Under the pieces are notes generated by a model, which had not been told where the DNA came from, did no database searches, and worked only from the letters and a program-made list of their open reading frames with translations. Positions 23,626 through 35,155 of a stretch of 64,000 nt of DNA are shown here, in pieces. The position numbers and the translations under genes are program-made. Within the stretch, counting starts at the first letter, position 1. Every line of letters starts with the position of its first letter. Source of the stretch: Batkoa obscura. Taxonomy: Eukaryota; Entomophthoromycota; Entomophthoromycetes; Entomophthorales; Batkoaceae. The DNA lies in assembly GCA_030770535.1 (NCBI GenBank), contig JASVEC010000049.1, forward strand, positions 186,001 through 250,000. The letters are read 5' to 3'.

Positions 23626-25959
23626 AATCTACTTTTAAATATTGTTTTATTTAACCTAGTAATTTTTATAATATGCTATTTCTAGATAAAATCAAAATAA
23701 TCAATTTTACAAACGGTATATGGGGCTGTTTTTTTTAGTTTCATTATTTTTCCATTTTTTAAGCGCTATTTACGTGGAAAAATTGTCAGTAAAATTCTTA
23801 AATACAAAAATACATCCCCATATGTTGCTATAATAGTAATAGAACAATATATGGCATTTCTTCTAAAAAGCCGTTCTTAGTTCAAACTGATAGAAAATCT
23901 TTCAGTAATAGCCCGAGCCTGTAATGTTAATCCATTATTTAAACCTATATATCTTAATAAGGTGATAGTAAACATTTTAGAATAATATCAACCAAAATGA
24001 GATTTTGTGTCATTGACTGATAACTTTAATGTCTAACCTCCAATTTAGAGCGTAATTTTTTTACTATATAAAATATCCAATAGTCGAAGAAATTGAATGT
24101 CCAGAGAGATTTTCTTTTGATGGATCAACTTTGGTGGTGTAAAAAATCTAGCAAGTTAACATAATGTAGAAAATGAGAACTCAACTCCTAATCCCAGATA
24201 CTTGCGCTAATATTAATAGTTATGGATGAAATTCACTGAATAGATTTTACTTAAAGACTAACGGGAAGCTGTTAGTCCTTGAAAGTCAATTATGATGTGC
24301 TTTTAACTCGATTGTCCGCTTTTCAATCAGAATTTGTTCTATACAAAAGGAATTTTTTATTAAGAATTAGTAAAGGCTTTATATGAATACTGGTTTGCCT
24401 TCATCAAACTTTATTTAAGATTTATTTTTTATTTACTTGTACTACTTTTGTATTTATTCAAATGTTGTTTTAATATGCTTCACATTCTTGTTAATAACTT
24501 TTGATTTTAGTGCTTGACAAGTGAAGGTATCAAAATGTCATTTTTTAAAACGTACTTATCATAGATAGTATCCAGTGGGTTTGTTCACTTAAAAGATAAA
24601 AAATAAGATATTAGTGGAAGATGAGGGAAGATGAGGGAAGAAGTAAACCTAGCAAGTCTTGAAGGGAAGATAAGGTTTTCTTCTCAGCTAATGCTAGGCG
24701 AGAACATAAGAACAATAGTAATAACATTCTCGTACCTTTCTCCAAGACAAAAAGTAAATATTTTAAGAGGAGTATAAGTTTATATAACACTTATTCAAAA
24801 AAATGGCGATAACGCATTTAAAATAGCCGATTTCTAAATGCAAAGATAAAAATGAATTTTGCAAAATTAAATTAGATTTTAACACCAAGTTATAAATTAT
24901 TAACATAGTTATTATTTGATATCAATATACTATTTAGATTAATATAATACTATAAGCAAAAAGTGTCACTTAGTTGTAACAAAAAGTCAAATATAATCAA
25001 ACAATCTATTAAATACTTTCCAAATAAGAATTTGCTAATTTTTATTATTATTTAATGTCCTTTTATATTTATAAAAGCTGCTTTAATAACATTTTTAATA
25101 TATTCAATTAATTGAAATCAAATTCAGTTGCTTTATTTGGGTAGAAGGCATTTGTCAATGAACTAAGCTCTTTGTAGAATAACTAATTGAGCTTATAATG
25201 AATTTGTACTTTATTTTTAAATTATTTAATTAAAGCTGATGATTATACTAAAGCAAAGTAAAAAGTTTATGCAAATACTTAATTTCACTTTAGTATTGAT
25301 ATTAATGTTTAGTAAAGTTATTAGTGTAAAATACTGCAATCCGGAATATAAATTAATTAATCACTTAATTAAATATTCCATGAGATTTATTTAGAGATCT
25401 TAATTAAGAATTAAAGCTTAAATGTATCTGTTCTAACAGTATTTAATTAGATGATTATTAAAATATTATATGAATATTATATGTAAAATTCAGCAGTAAA
25501 AATATATTGATTAACTATACCATTTATATTTAACTATAATTACAGGAGTGTTATAATTTATCACATTTATAACAAAATCCTTTTTGATTTGCTATTTATT
25601 TTATTCCGATGTTGATCTATTTGGTCTACAGTTGACTTTTTTAGAAGCTCTAAGCAAATAAACGAATCATTAACAAAATATTCAACGAATGGTTTGCTGA
25701 TAAATATCATATGCAATGATAATTAAACTATCGAAATTTTATTAATGGAACAAGTTCTTAATTTAAAAAGTATAAAATCCTCGATAATTCATTTTCAATT
25801 TAAAAACTTTTTAAACTTAGATCAGTTTTATATCAACTTTACAACCTTTTTTATCAAGGATTTTTAATTCCAATTTAATTTTAATAATCATTCGTGCTTG
25901 ATCTGCATAAAAAACACACAAATCATTCGAATTAATAAACTATATACCTATTTAATCAA
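23626..25959. other. 2.3-kb intergenic stretch, one short element
   Basis: Holds the element at 23721-23820 and a doubled AAGATGAGGG near 24620. Otherwise I see nothing but AT-rich DNA. The last few hundred bases are the Vts1-like gene's promoter and leader. Confidence 0.55.
23721..23820 (+). mobile_element. TGGGG/TA short element, well preserved
   Basis: Exactly 100 bp, TGGGGCTGT to ACATCCCCA, TA on both sides, forward. Its left 33 bases, including TTAGTTTCATTATTTT, are the ones most like the end of the large transposon at 52942-55420. Confidence 0.9.
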
Positions 25960-27455
25960 ATGCCTGCAAATATGATGGTACAAGCAACTAACATTGAATC
26001 TCAACCCGAAAAAGCACCTTCTACTTCAAATAGTCCTGCTCCTTTAAAAGCTTTAGCAATTAAGCCTACTTCAGAGATTCTTAGCACACTCAACACTCCT
26101 AACTTGGAAAGTAAGCATTTATCATAATATTAAATGCTTTTATTTATATTTATTAGGTGAGGAATTGAATAAATGGTTTGAGGATCTTGCTCAATATGAA
26201 AGAATGCTTGAGGAAATGTCTCGTGCCAATCTTGATTCCTCTTTTAAAGAGGAACTTGGATCAGTTGAGAATTGGTTCTCTGCCCTTTCTGAAGCTGAAA
26301 GAACTGCAGCCCTTTTTTCCTTACTCCATCAATGTACTAACGTCCAAGTACGTTTTTTTATTACTGTGTTGCAAAAGCTTACTGTTGATCCGGCACATGA
26401 TTTGATTTCCCCAGCCTTCCCTCCTAAGTTTGGCCTTCAAAGTAAGTTATATTATTTTTCAAAATTTATTTATTAACCTTCATTTAGCTGTTAACGAAGT
26501 TGCATCTGGAAAGACTGAAGGGGGAAACAATTTAATGGCCCCAGAAAATGGAGTTAAAAGAAGACATGGTCATTCCAAATCAGTAAGTATTGGTGATGCA
26601 TCTATTATGGGATACAAACCAGTCATTAATCGTGGAGTAGCAAGTCGCCCAGTGGCACTTGATGTCAAAAAAGCCTCTGCTAATGAATGGAGTCAAAATT
26701 ATAGTCCGATCAGTTTATCCATTAAATCTGCATCCTTTGTTAAAGATTCTACTTGGGGCAAGGCCCCCTCTAAGGTGAAGAATCCAAAGAATCTTAACTT
26801 GAAAGTTGAAAATAAAGCTGAAACCGGTTCTTTCGCTTATCCAAAAACTCCAAAGACTCCAAAATCCGCCTTAAAGTCCCTTAACTCTCCTGCTTTTCCG
26901 CCAGGCCTCTCCCCTATCTCTTGGGCTGCTACTCCACATAACCCTTCTTTCTCGCCATCTCAATATAGCCAAAGCCAAGCTTCTACTCAAAACACGCCTA
27001 GTAAACAATCCTTTAAAGATCCTAAACCACCTGCTGAACCAACTGACTTTGCTGTCCTTGAAAACATTCCAGTATGGATGCGCTCTCTTAGACTTCATAA
27101 ATATACTCATCTTTTTGAAACCATGTATTGGAAAGATATTGTTGTTCTTGATGACGAAGCACTTGAAAAGAAAGGAGTTGCCGCTTTAGGAGCTCGCCGT
27201 AAATTCCTTAAAGTGTTTGCTCAAGTCCTTGAAGAAGCTAAAGAAAAGAACATAGATATTCCAAATCAACCTACTGGAACTAAGACTGAACAGACTGAAA
27301 TTAAGACTGAAACTAAGACTGAACAGACTGAAACTACAGTTGAAACAGAACCCAAGGTTGACAATACTACTAATGCTACTACATCCGTTCAAGAAACTAT
27401 CTCAATTGAAGTAGAGGCTCCAGCTACCGAGAATGAGGTTAAGGACAGCCAATAA
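25960..27455 (+). CDS. Vts1/Smaug-like SAM-domain RNA-binding protein
   Basis: Three exons (25960-26110, 26157-26441, 26488-27455), 467 residues. An N-terminal helical region ([17 protein letters not shown] to [11 protein letters not shown], about 55-120) matches the conserved N-terminal domain of fungal Vts1. The SAM domain is at about 335-400 ([16 protein letters not shown] to [17 protein letters not shown]) with the Gly-Ala-Arg-Arg-Lys face that binds CNGG hairpin loops. Vts1 recruits the Ccr4-Not deadenylase to target mRNAs. Between the domains is a Ser/Pro/Lys region with SP/TP sites ([13 protein letters not shown]) and [10 protein letters not shown], a likely phosphosite. The tail has a Thr/Glu repeat ([17 protein letters not shown]). 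The acceptor at 26487 is needed; the frame read straight through intron 2 is not coding. Confidence 0.9.
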
Positions 27456-27939
27456 TTTATTAAGGTTGAACCATTATATTACATATTATTATAAATAAAG
27501 AATTTTATTTTTAGTTATCTATTTTAGATTATTGATAATATGGTCTAACTTTATTATTAAACGTTATTAAGTCTATTGATTAAATAGTAATTTAAGTACC
27601 ATTTTCATTTTACCTTAAATTTTATTTTTTTCTAAATTTAGATTCAACCTTAAAATCATTTATGCAAGTACACTTTACAGCGGTGTTCTTCATTTTCAAT
27701 AAATATATACACATAAATCAAATTAACAATTGGTGCTTTTAAAGTTTTATATTAACTAAATCTCTTAAAAGAAAAGTAAACTGAAGTTCAAACATATTGT
27801 TATTCTAAAGCTTCGTTTAAGGATGTAGTTACATTAATGAATAATATAAGTTAGAAGAGCAATATTTAAAAAGCAGTTATAATTATTAAATAAAACATGA
27901 ACAATCCAAAATAAACAATAATATTAGTGTTTTATTAAA
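27456..27939. other. Intergenic between convergent genes
   Basis: A 484-bp AT-rich gap between the 3' ends of the Vts1-like gene and the membrane protein gene. No gene seen. Confidence 0.55.
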
Positions 27940-28473
27940 TTAAAACGAGAGATTACTTAAGGAGTTAGCAAACAAAATATCAAAATCAACTGAATTATAA
28001 ACCAGATAAGCCCAACCTATAGAGTTGAATGACGAAGTAATAAAAAGGGAGTATACAGATAATCCACTATTATTTAATAACTCACTCGATTCAATAGCAT
28101 AGATACAAAAATAAAATACATAATTTGATAAGAAAAGCATGATCAAACTTAAGAGTATTGTTTTTAAAGGACATTTTAACAAGTCATAGATATCTTTTGG
28201 CAATTTTGATATAATTTTACTAGGCTCTATCAATAAAAGATTCACTATAAAGGATGCTAAGCTTATCTGTGTTGCCAATGATAAAGCTAATGATATTGTG
28301 CTTGAACTTGTAAGGTTTTTGATTTCAAGATTGTAAAGCGAAATTATCTGTATTGCATCTAAAAGTACCATGGAGCATAATAAACAGGGCACAGTAAGTT
28401 TTTCATTTTGATAATAGTTAGATTGGCTATTTGTATAGTAATTCCTTTGTCTATGTGTATTATAAGATAACAT
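27940..28473 (-). CDS. Four-helix membrane protein, unknown
   Basis: Intronless, 177 residues. I do not recognise a family. A polar, Tyr/Asn/Gln-rich N-terminus of about 27 residues is followed by four hydrophobic stretches: TVPCLLCSMVLLDAIQIISL, ISLALSLATQISLASFIVNL, ILLSLIMLFLSNYVFYFCIY and a weaker SVYSLFITSSFNSIGWAYLV. Loops are short, with Lys in the loop after helix 2 (PSKIISKLPKDIYDLLK). There is no signal peptide. It is convergent with the Vts1-like gene. Frame length and composition suggest a real gene, but conservation cannot be judged from here. Confidence 0.55.
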   Translation of the reverse strand: MLSYNTHRQRNYYTNSQSNYYQNEKLTVPCLLCSMVLLDAIQIISLYNLEIKNLTSSSTISLALSLATQISLASFIVNLLLIEPSKIISKLPKDIYDLLKCPLKTILLSLIMLFLSNYVFYFCIYAIESSELLNNSGLSVYSLFITSSFNSIGWAYLVYNSVDFDILFANSLSNLSF

Positions 28474-29424
28474 TCTAGTTCTAAGTAAATAAAGAATAAA
28501 AGATAAGAGTTTTATTTTTTTAAGAAATAAAGGATAAAGTTTTAAACTAGCTCTTGTCTATCAAGCATCTTATTAATTTTATGAAACAAATTTGAAATTT
28601 TTTTTAATTTATGTCTATTAAAGTTTGACGTTCCCTCTTTTTCTGTTCACTTAATCAATCTTTTATTTCATCTTTTTTGGGTAAAAGGAATATACTTATT
28701 TTTAAAAAAGTAATAGTTTAGTGAACTTTTCATTTAATAATTTTTTTGAGTGTAGGCTAAATTACTATATTCCATCTATTTATTATTTATAATTAAACTA
28801 TAACGTAACATAATTTTAATTTAAATAAAACTCCTTCTGTTGACTTTTCCTTTTCAAAACTTATAACTAAACTTGAGTTTAAAAGTAAATTGTCCTTAGA
28901 AACTATTTATTTATTTTAGTCCGTTTAACGAACTAATTTTTAATTGCACTGCCGTTTATATGTGTCATCAAAGCTTGGAGAAAAAAATTGTTGAATTATT
29001 TTGTTAAGGGTGGAAAAAAATAAGCTGAATTTTAGACAAATTTACTTTTTTAGTTTAATCACCTGTGAATATGCTTAAGTACATTTTTTAAAAATATTAA
29101 TATATAAAATTTAATAAAAGTATTAAGTTCTATTAAAAAACAAAAAAAAACATTAAATTACATTAGAAAAGCACTACTAGATGGTATAAAAATATCAAAT
29201 TATTAAAATAGTGAAAACTTAGTTCATAATGAATAATAGACTTTAGTCAAGCAAAAAATTATTTAAAATCGATGTGTGTTAAATAAAAAAATTAAATTAA
29301 TATTATTTTATTTATAAAACATTTTTATCTATTAAAAAAAGCATGGTTAAATAAAATAATAACCTATTTTTTGATAACAAAAATTCAAAGATAATAGTAT
29401 TAAATAGTCACACTTTACTCACAA
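28474..29424. other. Intergenic, nothing recognised
   Basis: 950 bp of AT-rich DNA with long A and T runs. No element or RNA gene found. Confidence 0.5.
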
Positions 29425-30171
29425 TCAATTACTTGATTGGTGAACTTTCCCATGTCGACGCAAATTAGAAACAACTGAAAATTGGCGTCCACAACCTTCA
29501 ACGTTACAACGGAATGGTTTTTCTCCTGTGTGGGAGTAAGTGTGTGTAGTCAGTGATGATGGCCTCGAAAACCCTTTCCCACAAATAGTACAACGATACC
29601 TCTTGTGTGCTGGATTCAATGGTTTAGAAGGAAAAGAAGTCATTAAAGTGTGGTTCGATAATGGCATTGAAGGTACCATATTTGTGTTGTAAACGCTAGG
29701 CACACGGAATTGCATCATATTTGGATCATTGTACTGTTGAGTGTACAATGGATGATTTTGTAGTCCGGCTACTGGGTGCATTGGATAAAAGCTGGGATGA
29801 TACAACAATTCCATAGGGTGTCCCATTGTACTATACATAATATTTGAATGTGAAAATTGACTTGTTTTTAAAGTTTCAGGGGTTGACATACTACTATCAC
29901 TTGAATCACTTTTATTGGATTGCCATAATTCTGGCATATATTGTGGATGACTATAAGAAAAGGTCGCATCTATTGGAGGGAGCTGTAAATTATCATGTTC
30001 TAAGTGATATGGTAAAATCGGGGATAAAGGCTTTGGTTCCATAAACATATTGTTATACGGTAAACTTGAGGGTTCCATAAAGAAATCATTGTCTATTCCC
30101 ATTTCTTTTTTAAAAAATTCAGCAATTTCACCACTGGTGCATTGTAAGCTAGTATTTGTTTCGCTATCCAT
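29425..30171 (-). CDS. C2H2 zinc-finger transcription factor
   Basis: Intronless, 248 residues. Two C2H2 fingers end the protein: CTICGKGFSRPSSLTTHTYSH, then the TGEKPFRC linker, then CNVEGCGRQFSVVSNLRRHGKVH. The second finger has the C-x4-C spacing found in many fungal regulators. The first 185 residues are low in charge and rich in Pro, Ser, Met, Tyr and His, with acidic patches near the start (EIAEFFKKEMGIDNDFF), as in activation domains. Two fingers of this kind contact about 6 bp and often act as a dimer or with further contacts; the target is unknown. It stands alone, with about 1 kb of empty DNA downstream and 3 kb upstream, so it probably has a large regulatory region. Confidence 0.85.
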   Translation of the reverse strand: MDSETNTSLQCTSGEIAEFFKKEMGIDNDFFMEPSSLPYNNMFMEPKPLSPILPYHLEHDNLQLPPIDATFSYSHPQYMPELWQSNKSDSSDSSMSTPETLKTSQFSHSNIMYSTMGHPMELLYHPSFYPMHPVAGLQNHPLYTQQYNDPNMMQFRVPSVYNTNMVPSMPLSNHTLMTSFPSKPLNPAHKRYRCTICGKGFSRPSSLTTHTYSHTGEKPFRCNVEGCGRQFSVVSNLRRHGKVHQSSN

Positions 30172-30904
30172 ATTTCAAATTTAGGTGAAGATAATAAAAT
30201 TAAGTTTTAATGTTTAATCTCTTTAGTAAATAAGTTAAACTTAAAAGAGTATAGTTAAGTTTAAAAATAAAAACTTCGATTAGATTAATTTTTAACAGGT
30301 ATTTATAGTATATTTGAATCTAAGTTTAACAGGAGTTTATAAGCAAATACTCAACCAACTAATTAAAATTAAGATACTATCAAGTACGTTTTAAAATAAT
30401 TTAACATCAGATTTGTATTGTATGAGGCACTTAACTTAAGGGAAAGTAACATATAAAGTAATTCAAATTTAATACACCCTAACCTAAAAGAGTATAGCAA
30501 ATTTTGAGAGCGTTTGGATTTTTTCAACTAAAAATGGATTACTTAATTTCACCTTTGAAAGCAATTATTTGTTAGAAACATTTGATGGAGAGATTGAGAA
30601 ATTATCAATTCAAGACATAATAAACGCTATATTTGGTAGCATTCAATTCCGTTTCAAACTACTCATCAACTAATCATTTAAATCAAAATAGACCAATTAA
30701 ATTTAAATATTTATTAAAAATTTACATCATATTTGAAATACTTTGATTATTTTAGTTAAGTTTAAAATAGCTTGAGTTTATTATTATAGAAAATATATGT
30801 TAGAAACTAATCTAACGCCTTTGTCAATAATAATCAAAGGTAACTTCCAATAAATTGATATTATATTATTCAAAAACTAGCTAAACTAAAAATAGTAGTA
30901 TATA

Positions 30905-30938
30905 ATATATAATATATAATATATTATATATTATATAT
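30905..30938. repeat. 34-bp perfect AT palindrome
   Basis: Made only of A and T (ATATATAATAT units), symmetric about 30921/30922. It could form a cruciform, but AT microsatellites give such symmetry easily. Confidence 0.7.
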
Positions 30939-31282
30939 AAGAATAAAAGTATTATTATTGCTATTACTAAAGTGTTTATTATTTAATTACACAATTTCTG
31001 AATATCAAATTAATAAATTTTGGTAGATCATTTCTCGACTTAAAAATACTTTAAAAATAAATATTAAAGCTATTTTATATTAAGAGATTAAATGCCCAAA
31101 CATTAATATCATAAACTTGAAATCAATTTTTACTGAATAAAACAATCACATATTGGTATCATTGCTTATTATAATGGGCTCTAATGAATATTATTAATGA
31201 GTAATGATAGCAAAAAATAAAGAACATCAAATTATAAGTACTGAGTATTAAATACCAAGTAATAAGATTAATAAGATTTCTA

Positions 31283-31379
31283 TGGGGATGTATTTTTTTG
31301 TTTAAGAATTTCACTAGCAATTTTTTCACTTGAATAGCACTTAAAAAATGGAAGAAGTGATGAAACCAAAAACACCCCT
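31283..31379 (-). mobile_element. TGGGG/TA short element
   Basis: Reverse copy, TGGGGATGT to CACCCCT, with AATAGCACTT in the middle (AGCGCT altered). TA-rich flanks. Confidence 0.8.
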
Positions 31380-32431
31380 ATATACTAATAAAATCGTTTA
31401 ATTCCACGCTTCTTCTAAGGAATAGTTCTAGGCTATTGTTGGTTTTAAATCTATTAAATAGTTTGGGCAATATTATTTACAATAATAGAATCCATTTTAA
31501 AACAATAGGGCTATGTGATATTTTTAAATAGAATAAGATAAAATAAAATTATATATTAATTTATTACAAATTGGAAAAAATTAAAAATAAGAATCAGTCA
31601 AATCAAATAAGCAGTAGATAGATAAGAATATAACATTATTTAACACTAGAGCTGTATAACATTAAAACTTGCCAAATAAAATATTTGTTCATTTTGGAAG
31701 ATCACTCAAATAAATGCCTTTATTGGATTAAGTTTCTCCATGTGCTCATACTTAGTACTTACCATTGACTGGATTCAAAATATTAATGAAAATAATTAAA
31801 ATGAAGTTATTCAGCCTTTATTAAAATATTTGATAAAACTAAATATACTTTTGAGTCTGTTTATTTCTAATGAAACATAATAAAACAAATGATATTTCAT
31901 AAGCATCAGTTTATAATTAAATATTAAGTGATTTTTTGATATTCGATTTTAGAAATAGCCTTTTTCACTTAAATTTCGAATAAGCTAATTAGTTCTTAAA
32001 TACTTGAATGAAAAAGTCTAATATTAGTAAATAAGAGTAAGATATAAATGGGAGAATGATAGCCATCGATATAAGAAACGAGTACAGTACTTACAATAAA
32101 GGAGACCAAACTATACTATTTTTGCTTTTGAAAATAAAATAGATCTAAAACATATTTAAGTTTAGTTCATTGTTAATTCCCTGAAAAAAAATAAAGAGTC
32201 AAAAGCAGTAACCGGGAGTCATTTCAGTATTTTTAGCTAATTTTATATTGTAGGGATAAGTAGTAATGATTAAAATAAAAGTATATAGAGGTATGCTTAA
32301 AAAAGGGTGTAGGTTTATAAAAACAGACGATAAAAATTATTTAAACAAATAAGACGCTATACTTTATTGAGATATGAAATTTACAATGAATCTATGATGA
32401 TAATAAAAGTGAATCTACATATTTTAAAAAA

Positions 32432-32532
32432 TGGGGCTGTTTTTTTTGACTTCATTATTTTTTCCATCTTTTAAGTGCTATTTGAGTGGAAAAATTGTTA
32501 ATAAAATTCTTGAATACAGAAATACATCCCCA
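32432..32532 (+). mobile_element. TGGGG/TA short element
   Basis: Forward copy, 101 bp, TGGGGCTGT to ACATCCCCA, flanked by AA on both sides rather than TA. The central site is AAGTGCT. Confidence 0.85.
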
Positions 32533-32910
32533 AATGCTAATTATTCCTAAAAGACAATACTTTAAATAAATTGTTTTTTTCAAATCCCGAAAGAATCGAC
32601 AATCTTAAGGGTTTCATTTATGAATGTACAAGCTAAAAATAAAGGGAAGTAAAAAGAGGGGAAAAAATGAGGGTAGATAAAAACGAAGTATATGAAAGAA
32701 GATACTATAATTTAATGGCGTCTGCTTTGGACCATGGTAAAATATATTTAACTATTTTATATCCAATTTTGCACATATCAATCCAGGTATGAACTAAAAT
32801 AGAGGGAGTTTAAGGTGCAGTAGGTGTACTATCAACTGATAGTTTAGAAAAATATGTGTAAATGATCCAGGTTTTAGTAGCTTGAATGGAAAATTGATAA
32901 AAAAACAGTA

Positions 32911-33105
32911 ATGAGAGAAGATATTCGCAAGTTGAATGAAGTGAGAAAGAAAGCGGGCAAAAACAAAAATGAAGTACTTGAGATAAGTCAGAATTGGGTT
33001 CCGAAAGGCTTTGATGATGGTGTAAAACACAAATTTGTCACAAGACGGTTTCTCAACTTTGTGATAATAAAGACAGTTGAAACCGAGATCTTTAGTGATA
33101 TGTAA
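32911..33105 (+). CDS. Doubtful short frame
   Basis: 64 codons from an ATG, highly charged at the start (REDIRKLNEVRKKAGKNKNE). Another short charged frame at 32667-32735 (MRVDKNEVYERRYYNLMASA) is followed by a GT..AG-bounded stretch, so this could be a decayed multi-exon gene. No family is recognised, and G content is higher than around it. Confidence 0.2.
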   Translation: MREDIRKLNEVRKKAGKNKNEVLEISQNWVPKGFDDGVKHKFVTRRFLNFVIIKTVETEIFSDM

Positions 33106-33349
33106 TATCTGATAGCAAATTTTAAATACTTCGGCGTAATCAAATGCATTTTATATTAGAATAACTCAATTATACTTATTAAAAAAGGGAATCAACTTAT
33201 ACACTATTGTGTATTCTACAAAATCGCAGACCTATTAACGAAAACATCAAATATTTAAATAAAAGTTAATTTAAAGTAAGTAGAATTAAATTTTGAATGA
33301 GCAGAAAAAACAATAAGGAAAACAAAATAACTAAAAGCACTTTTATTTC

Positions 33350-34759
33350 TTAATGAGAGGGATTAGATTGAAGGTATAATTTATAAGCAACAAGGATCCT
33401 TTTAACTAGGTGAAGAAGGTTTCTGTCATCATTTCTAACCGCAATAGTTTTGATAGAAACGACCAATTTTTGAAATGTTTTTGGATTCGGTTTACAAATT
33501 CTATCTATACATAAATCCTTAATAAATATTTCTGTTGCTTTTTCATATTGTTGAAATTGAACTAAACCTTCTAAATAAGAGGTATAATGATTGGTTTCGA
33601 TGTGAGTATGATGTCGAATTTGTTCAAAAGTTTCATTTAATGTTTGTAAATCCAAATAGAGATAGCAATTATCTAAGGCCAATGAAGCAGTCGACGCATA
33701 AGCTGGATGATTCTTAGGTATTAAACTCCATATTTTATTCGCTTTCTTTCCATACCCTCCAAGTGAGTATATTTTAAATAAACTTACATAAAGCGTTTCG
33801 TCTATAGATTCCTTTTGCTTAATAGCTATGTTGTAATACATTTCTACTTGATTCACATCACATGCCTTAATTGAAAATTTAATCAAATGAAGCAGTCGGT
33901 TTTTTGAAACATTGGATGGTAGGTTGATGCCATCTTTTAATTCATTATAGATAGTGACATTTTCTAAATTTTTAATGGTGCAATTTGTTATAAAACTAGT
34001 TATTAAATAATTGTTAACAGATTTAAATAGATTAAGACCTATTGTTTGATAAATAAAACTACGATCAGCAGGAGGTAATAAGTTAAATGATTCAAGTTGC
34101 TTTTCATCTAGTAAATTGCCATCATAAAATTGATCCATTAATAGTTTATAAAAAAAACTAAAATCTTTAATTCTTAATGCTTGGTGAGCTAGTTTGTAGT
34201 ACGTACTCCCTGCTAGTTTTACGTTATGTTCTTTTATGTAAAAATAAATAAATTTTAATTGTTTATATTCTAGTTGTTTACATAGGATTAAGCTATCAAA
34301 TGAATTAATAGTACTCTTACTTGCATTGAACAGTTGATTTGAAACATTGACATAAGTTTGATCAATCTCTTCTTTACTTTTATTATGATACCCATCGATA
34401 GTTATTCTACCTTGTTTTTTCTTTATGAATTTAAAAAATTGATTATAATTAGGGAATTTCTTTAAACCTTGGATATAGCTAATGATTTTTAAATCTGTAT
34501 CAGAATTATCAAGTCTGTTTTCACTGCTTGTTTTTATATTAACACATTCATTATAAAATTCCACGTTTTTCTTTGATATCAGGCTTGAATCAACATCGTT
34601 ATTTTTTATTATATTAATACTATTTGTGGCGATAGAAGAATAATTGAAACTTGCTTTGATGTTAAAAATTTGATTTATGTACCTGTATTTATCAATTATA
34701 ATGGATTCATAACGTATTTTAGTTAATTTATGTTTCAATTGATGAATTATTATTTTCAT
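33350..34759 (-). CDS. Helical-repeat (PPR-like) protein, likely mitochondrial
   Basis: Intronless, 469 residues. The N-terminus (MKIIIHQLKHKLTKIRYESI) is basic and amphipathic. Later parts show paired helices of about 35 residues typical of PPR/TPR solenoids: FIYFYIKEHNVKLAGSTYYKL, HLIKFSIKACDVNQVEMYYNI, YVSLFKIYSLGGYGKKANKIW and YTSYLEGLVQFQQYEKATEIF. These fit mitochondrial RNA-metabolism factors of fungi, which evolve fast, so no orthologue can be named. It is divergently arranged with the Bcd1 gene over a 396-bp gap. Confidence 0.7.
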   Translation of the reverse strand: MKIIIHQLKHKLTKIRYESIIIDKYRYINQIFNIKASFNYSSIATNSINIIKNNDVDSSLISKKNVEFYNECVNIKTSSENRLDNSDTDLKIISYIQGLKKFPNYNQFFKFIKKKQGRITIDGYHNKSKEEIDQTYVNVSNQLFNASKSTINSFDSLILCKQLEYKQLKFIYFYIKEHNVKLAGSTYYKLAHQALRIKDFSFFYKLLMDQFYDGNLLDEKQLESFNLLPPADRSFIYQTIGLNLFKSVNNYLITSFITNCTIKNLENVTIYNELKDGINLPSNVSKNRLLHLIKFSIKACDVNQVEMYYNIAIKQKESIDETLYVSLFKIYSLGGYGKKANKIWSLIPKNHPAYASTASLALDNCYLYLDLQTLNETFEQIRHHTHIETNHYTSYLEGLVQFQQYEKATEIFIKDLCIDRICKPNPKTFQKLVVSIKTIAVRNDDRNLLHLVKRILVAYKLYLQSNPSH

Positions 34760-35155
34760 AAAACTCTAAATAATTTAAAAAAGTTTAATTGTTTTTTTGT
34801 GTAAAATCGAGTAGCTTTAGAATTGATCCTATTTGTTTAGATGGGAGTTTTTAACTAGTTTCATTCCCTAACTATAATTAAGTTCAATCAATTTTAGAAT
34901 ATAAAATTAAGTGAATAAAAACTAATTAAAGGACCAGTATATATAAAAATTAATTTACTGTATTTATTTTATTACTTTTACAATTTGTATCTAATCTTTA
35001 TAATAAGATCGCACTTCTTTGTAAGCTTATTTTATAAGCAAATTTTACTTAACGCAAAAATTCAAAGTACATAAAACCTTTTTTGCAGCTTTGAGAATTT
35101 CTTTGAGCACAAATTTCAAGAATTTCATGTAGCTAATAAAACCTCTTTTAATAAA
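34760..35155. promoter_or_regulatory. Divergent promoter region, PPR-like / Bcd1
   Basis: Between two divergent starts. A pyrimidine-rich segment occurs close to the Bcd1 side (about 35070-35150). No specific site identified. Confidence 0.35.

Larger units (their letters stand above)
30172..33349. other. 3.2-kb stretch with two short elements and an AT palindrome
   Basis: Contains the 34-bp palindrome at 30905-30938, the elements at 31283 and 32432, and a doubtful frame at 32911-33105. No gene is certain. Confidence 0.5.

Noticed and set aside
24610-24650. Doubled AAGATGAGGG as a satellite
   Set aside because: Only two units; no array.
26178-26405. 75-codon frame inside the Vts1-like gene
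   Set aside because: Out-of-frame shadow of the conserved N-terminal domain.
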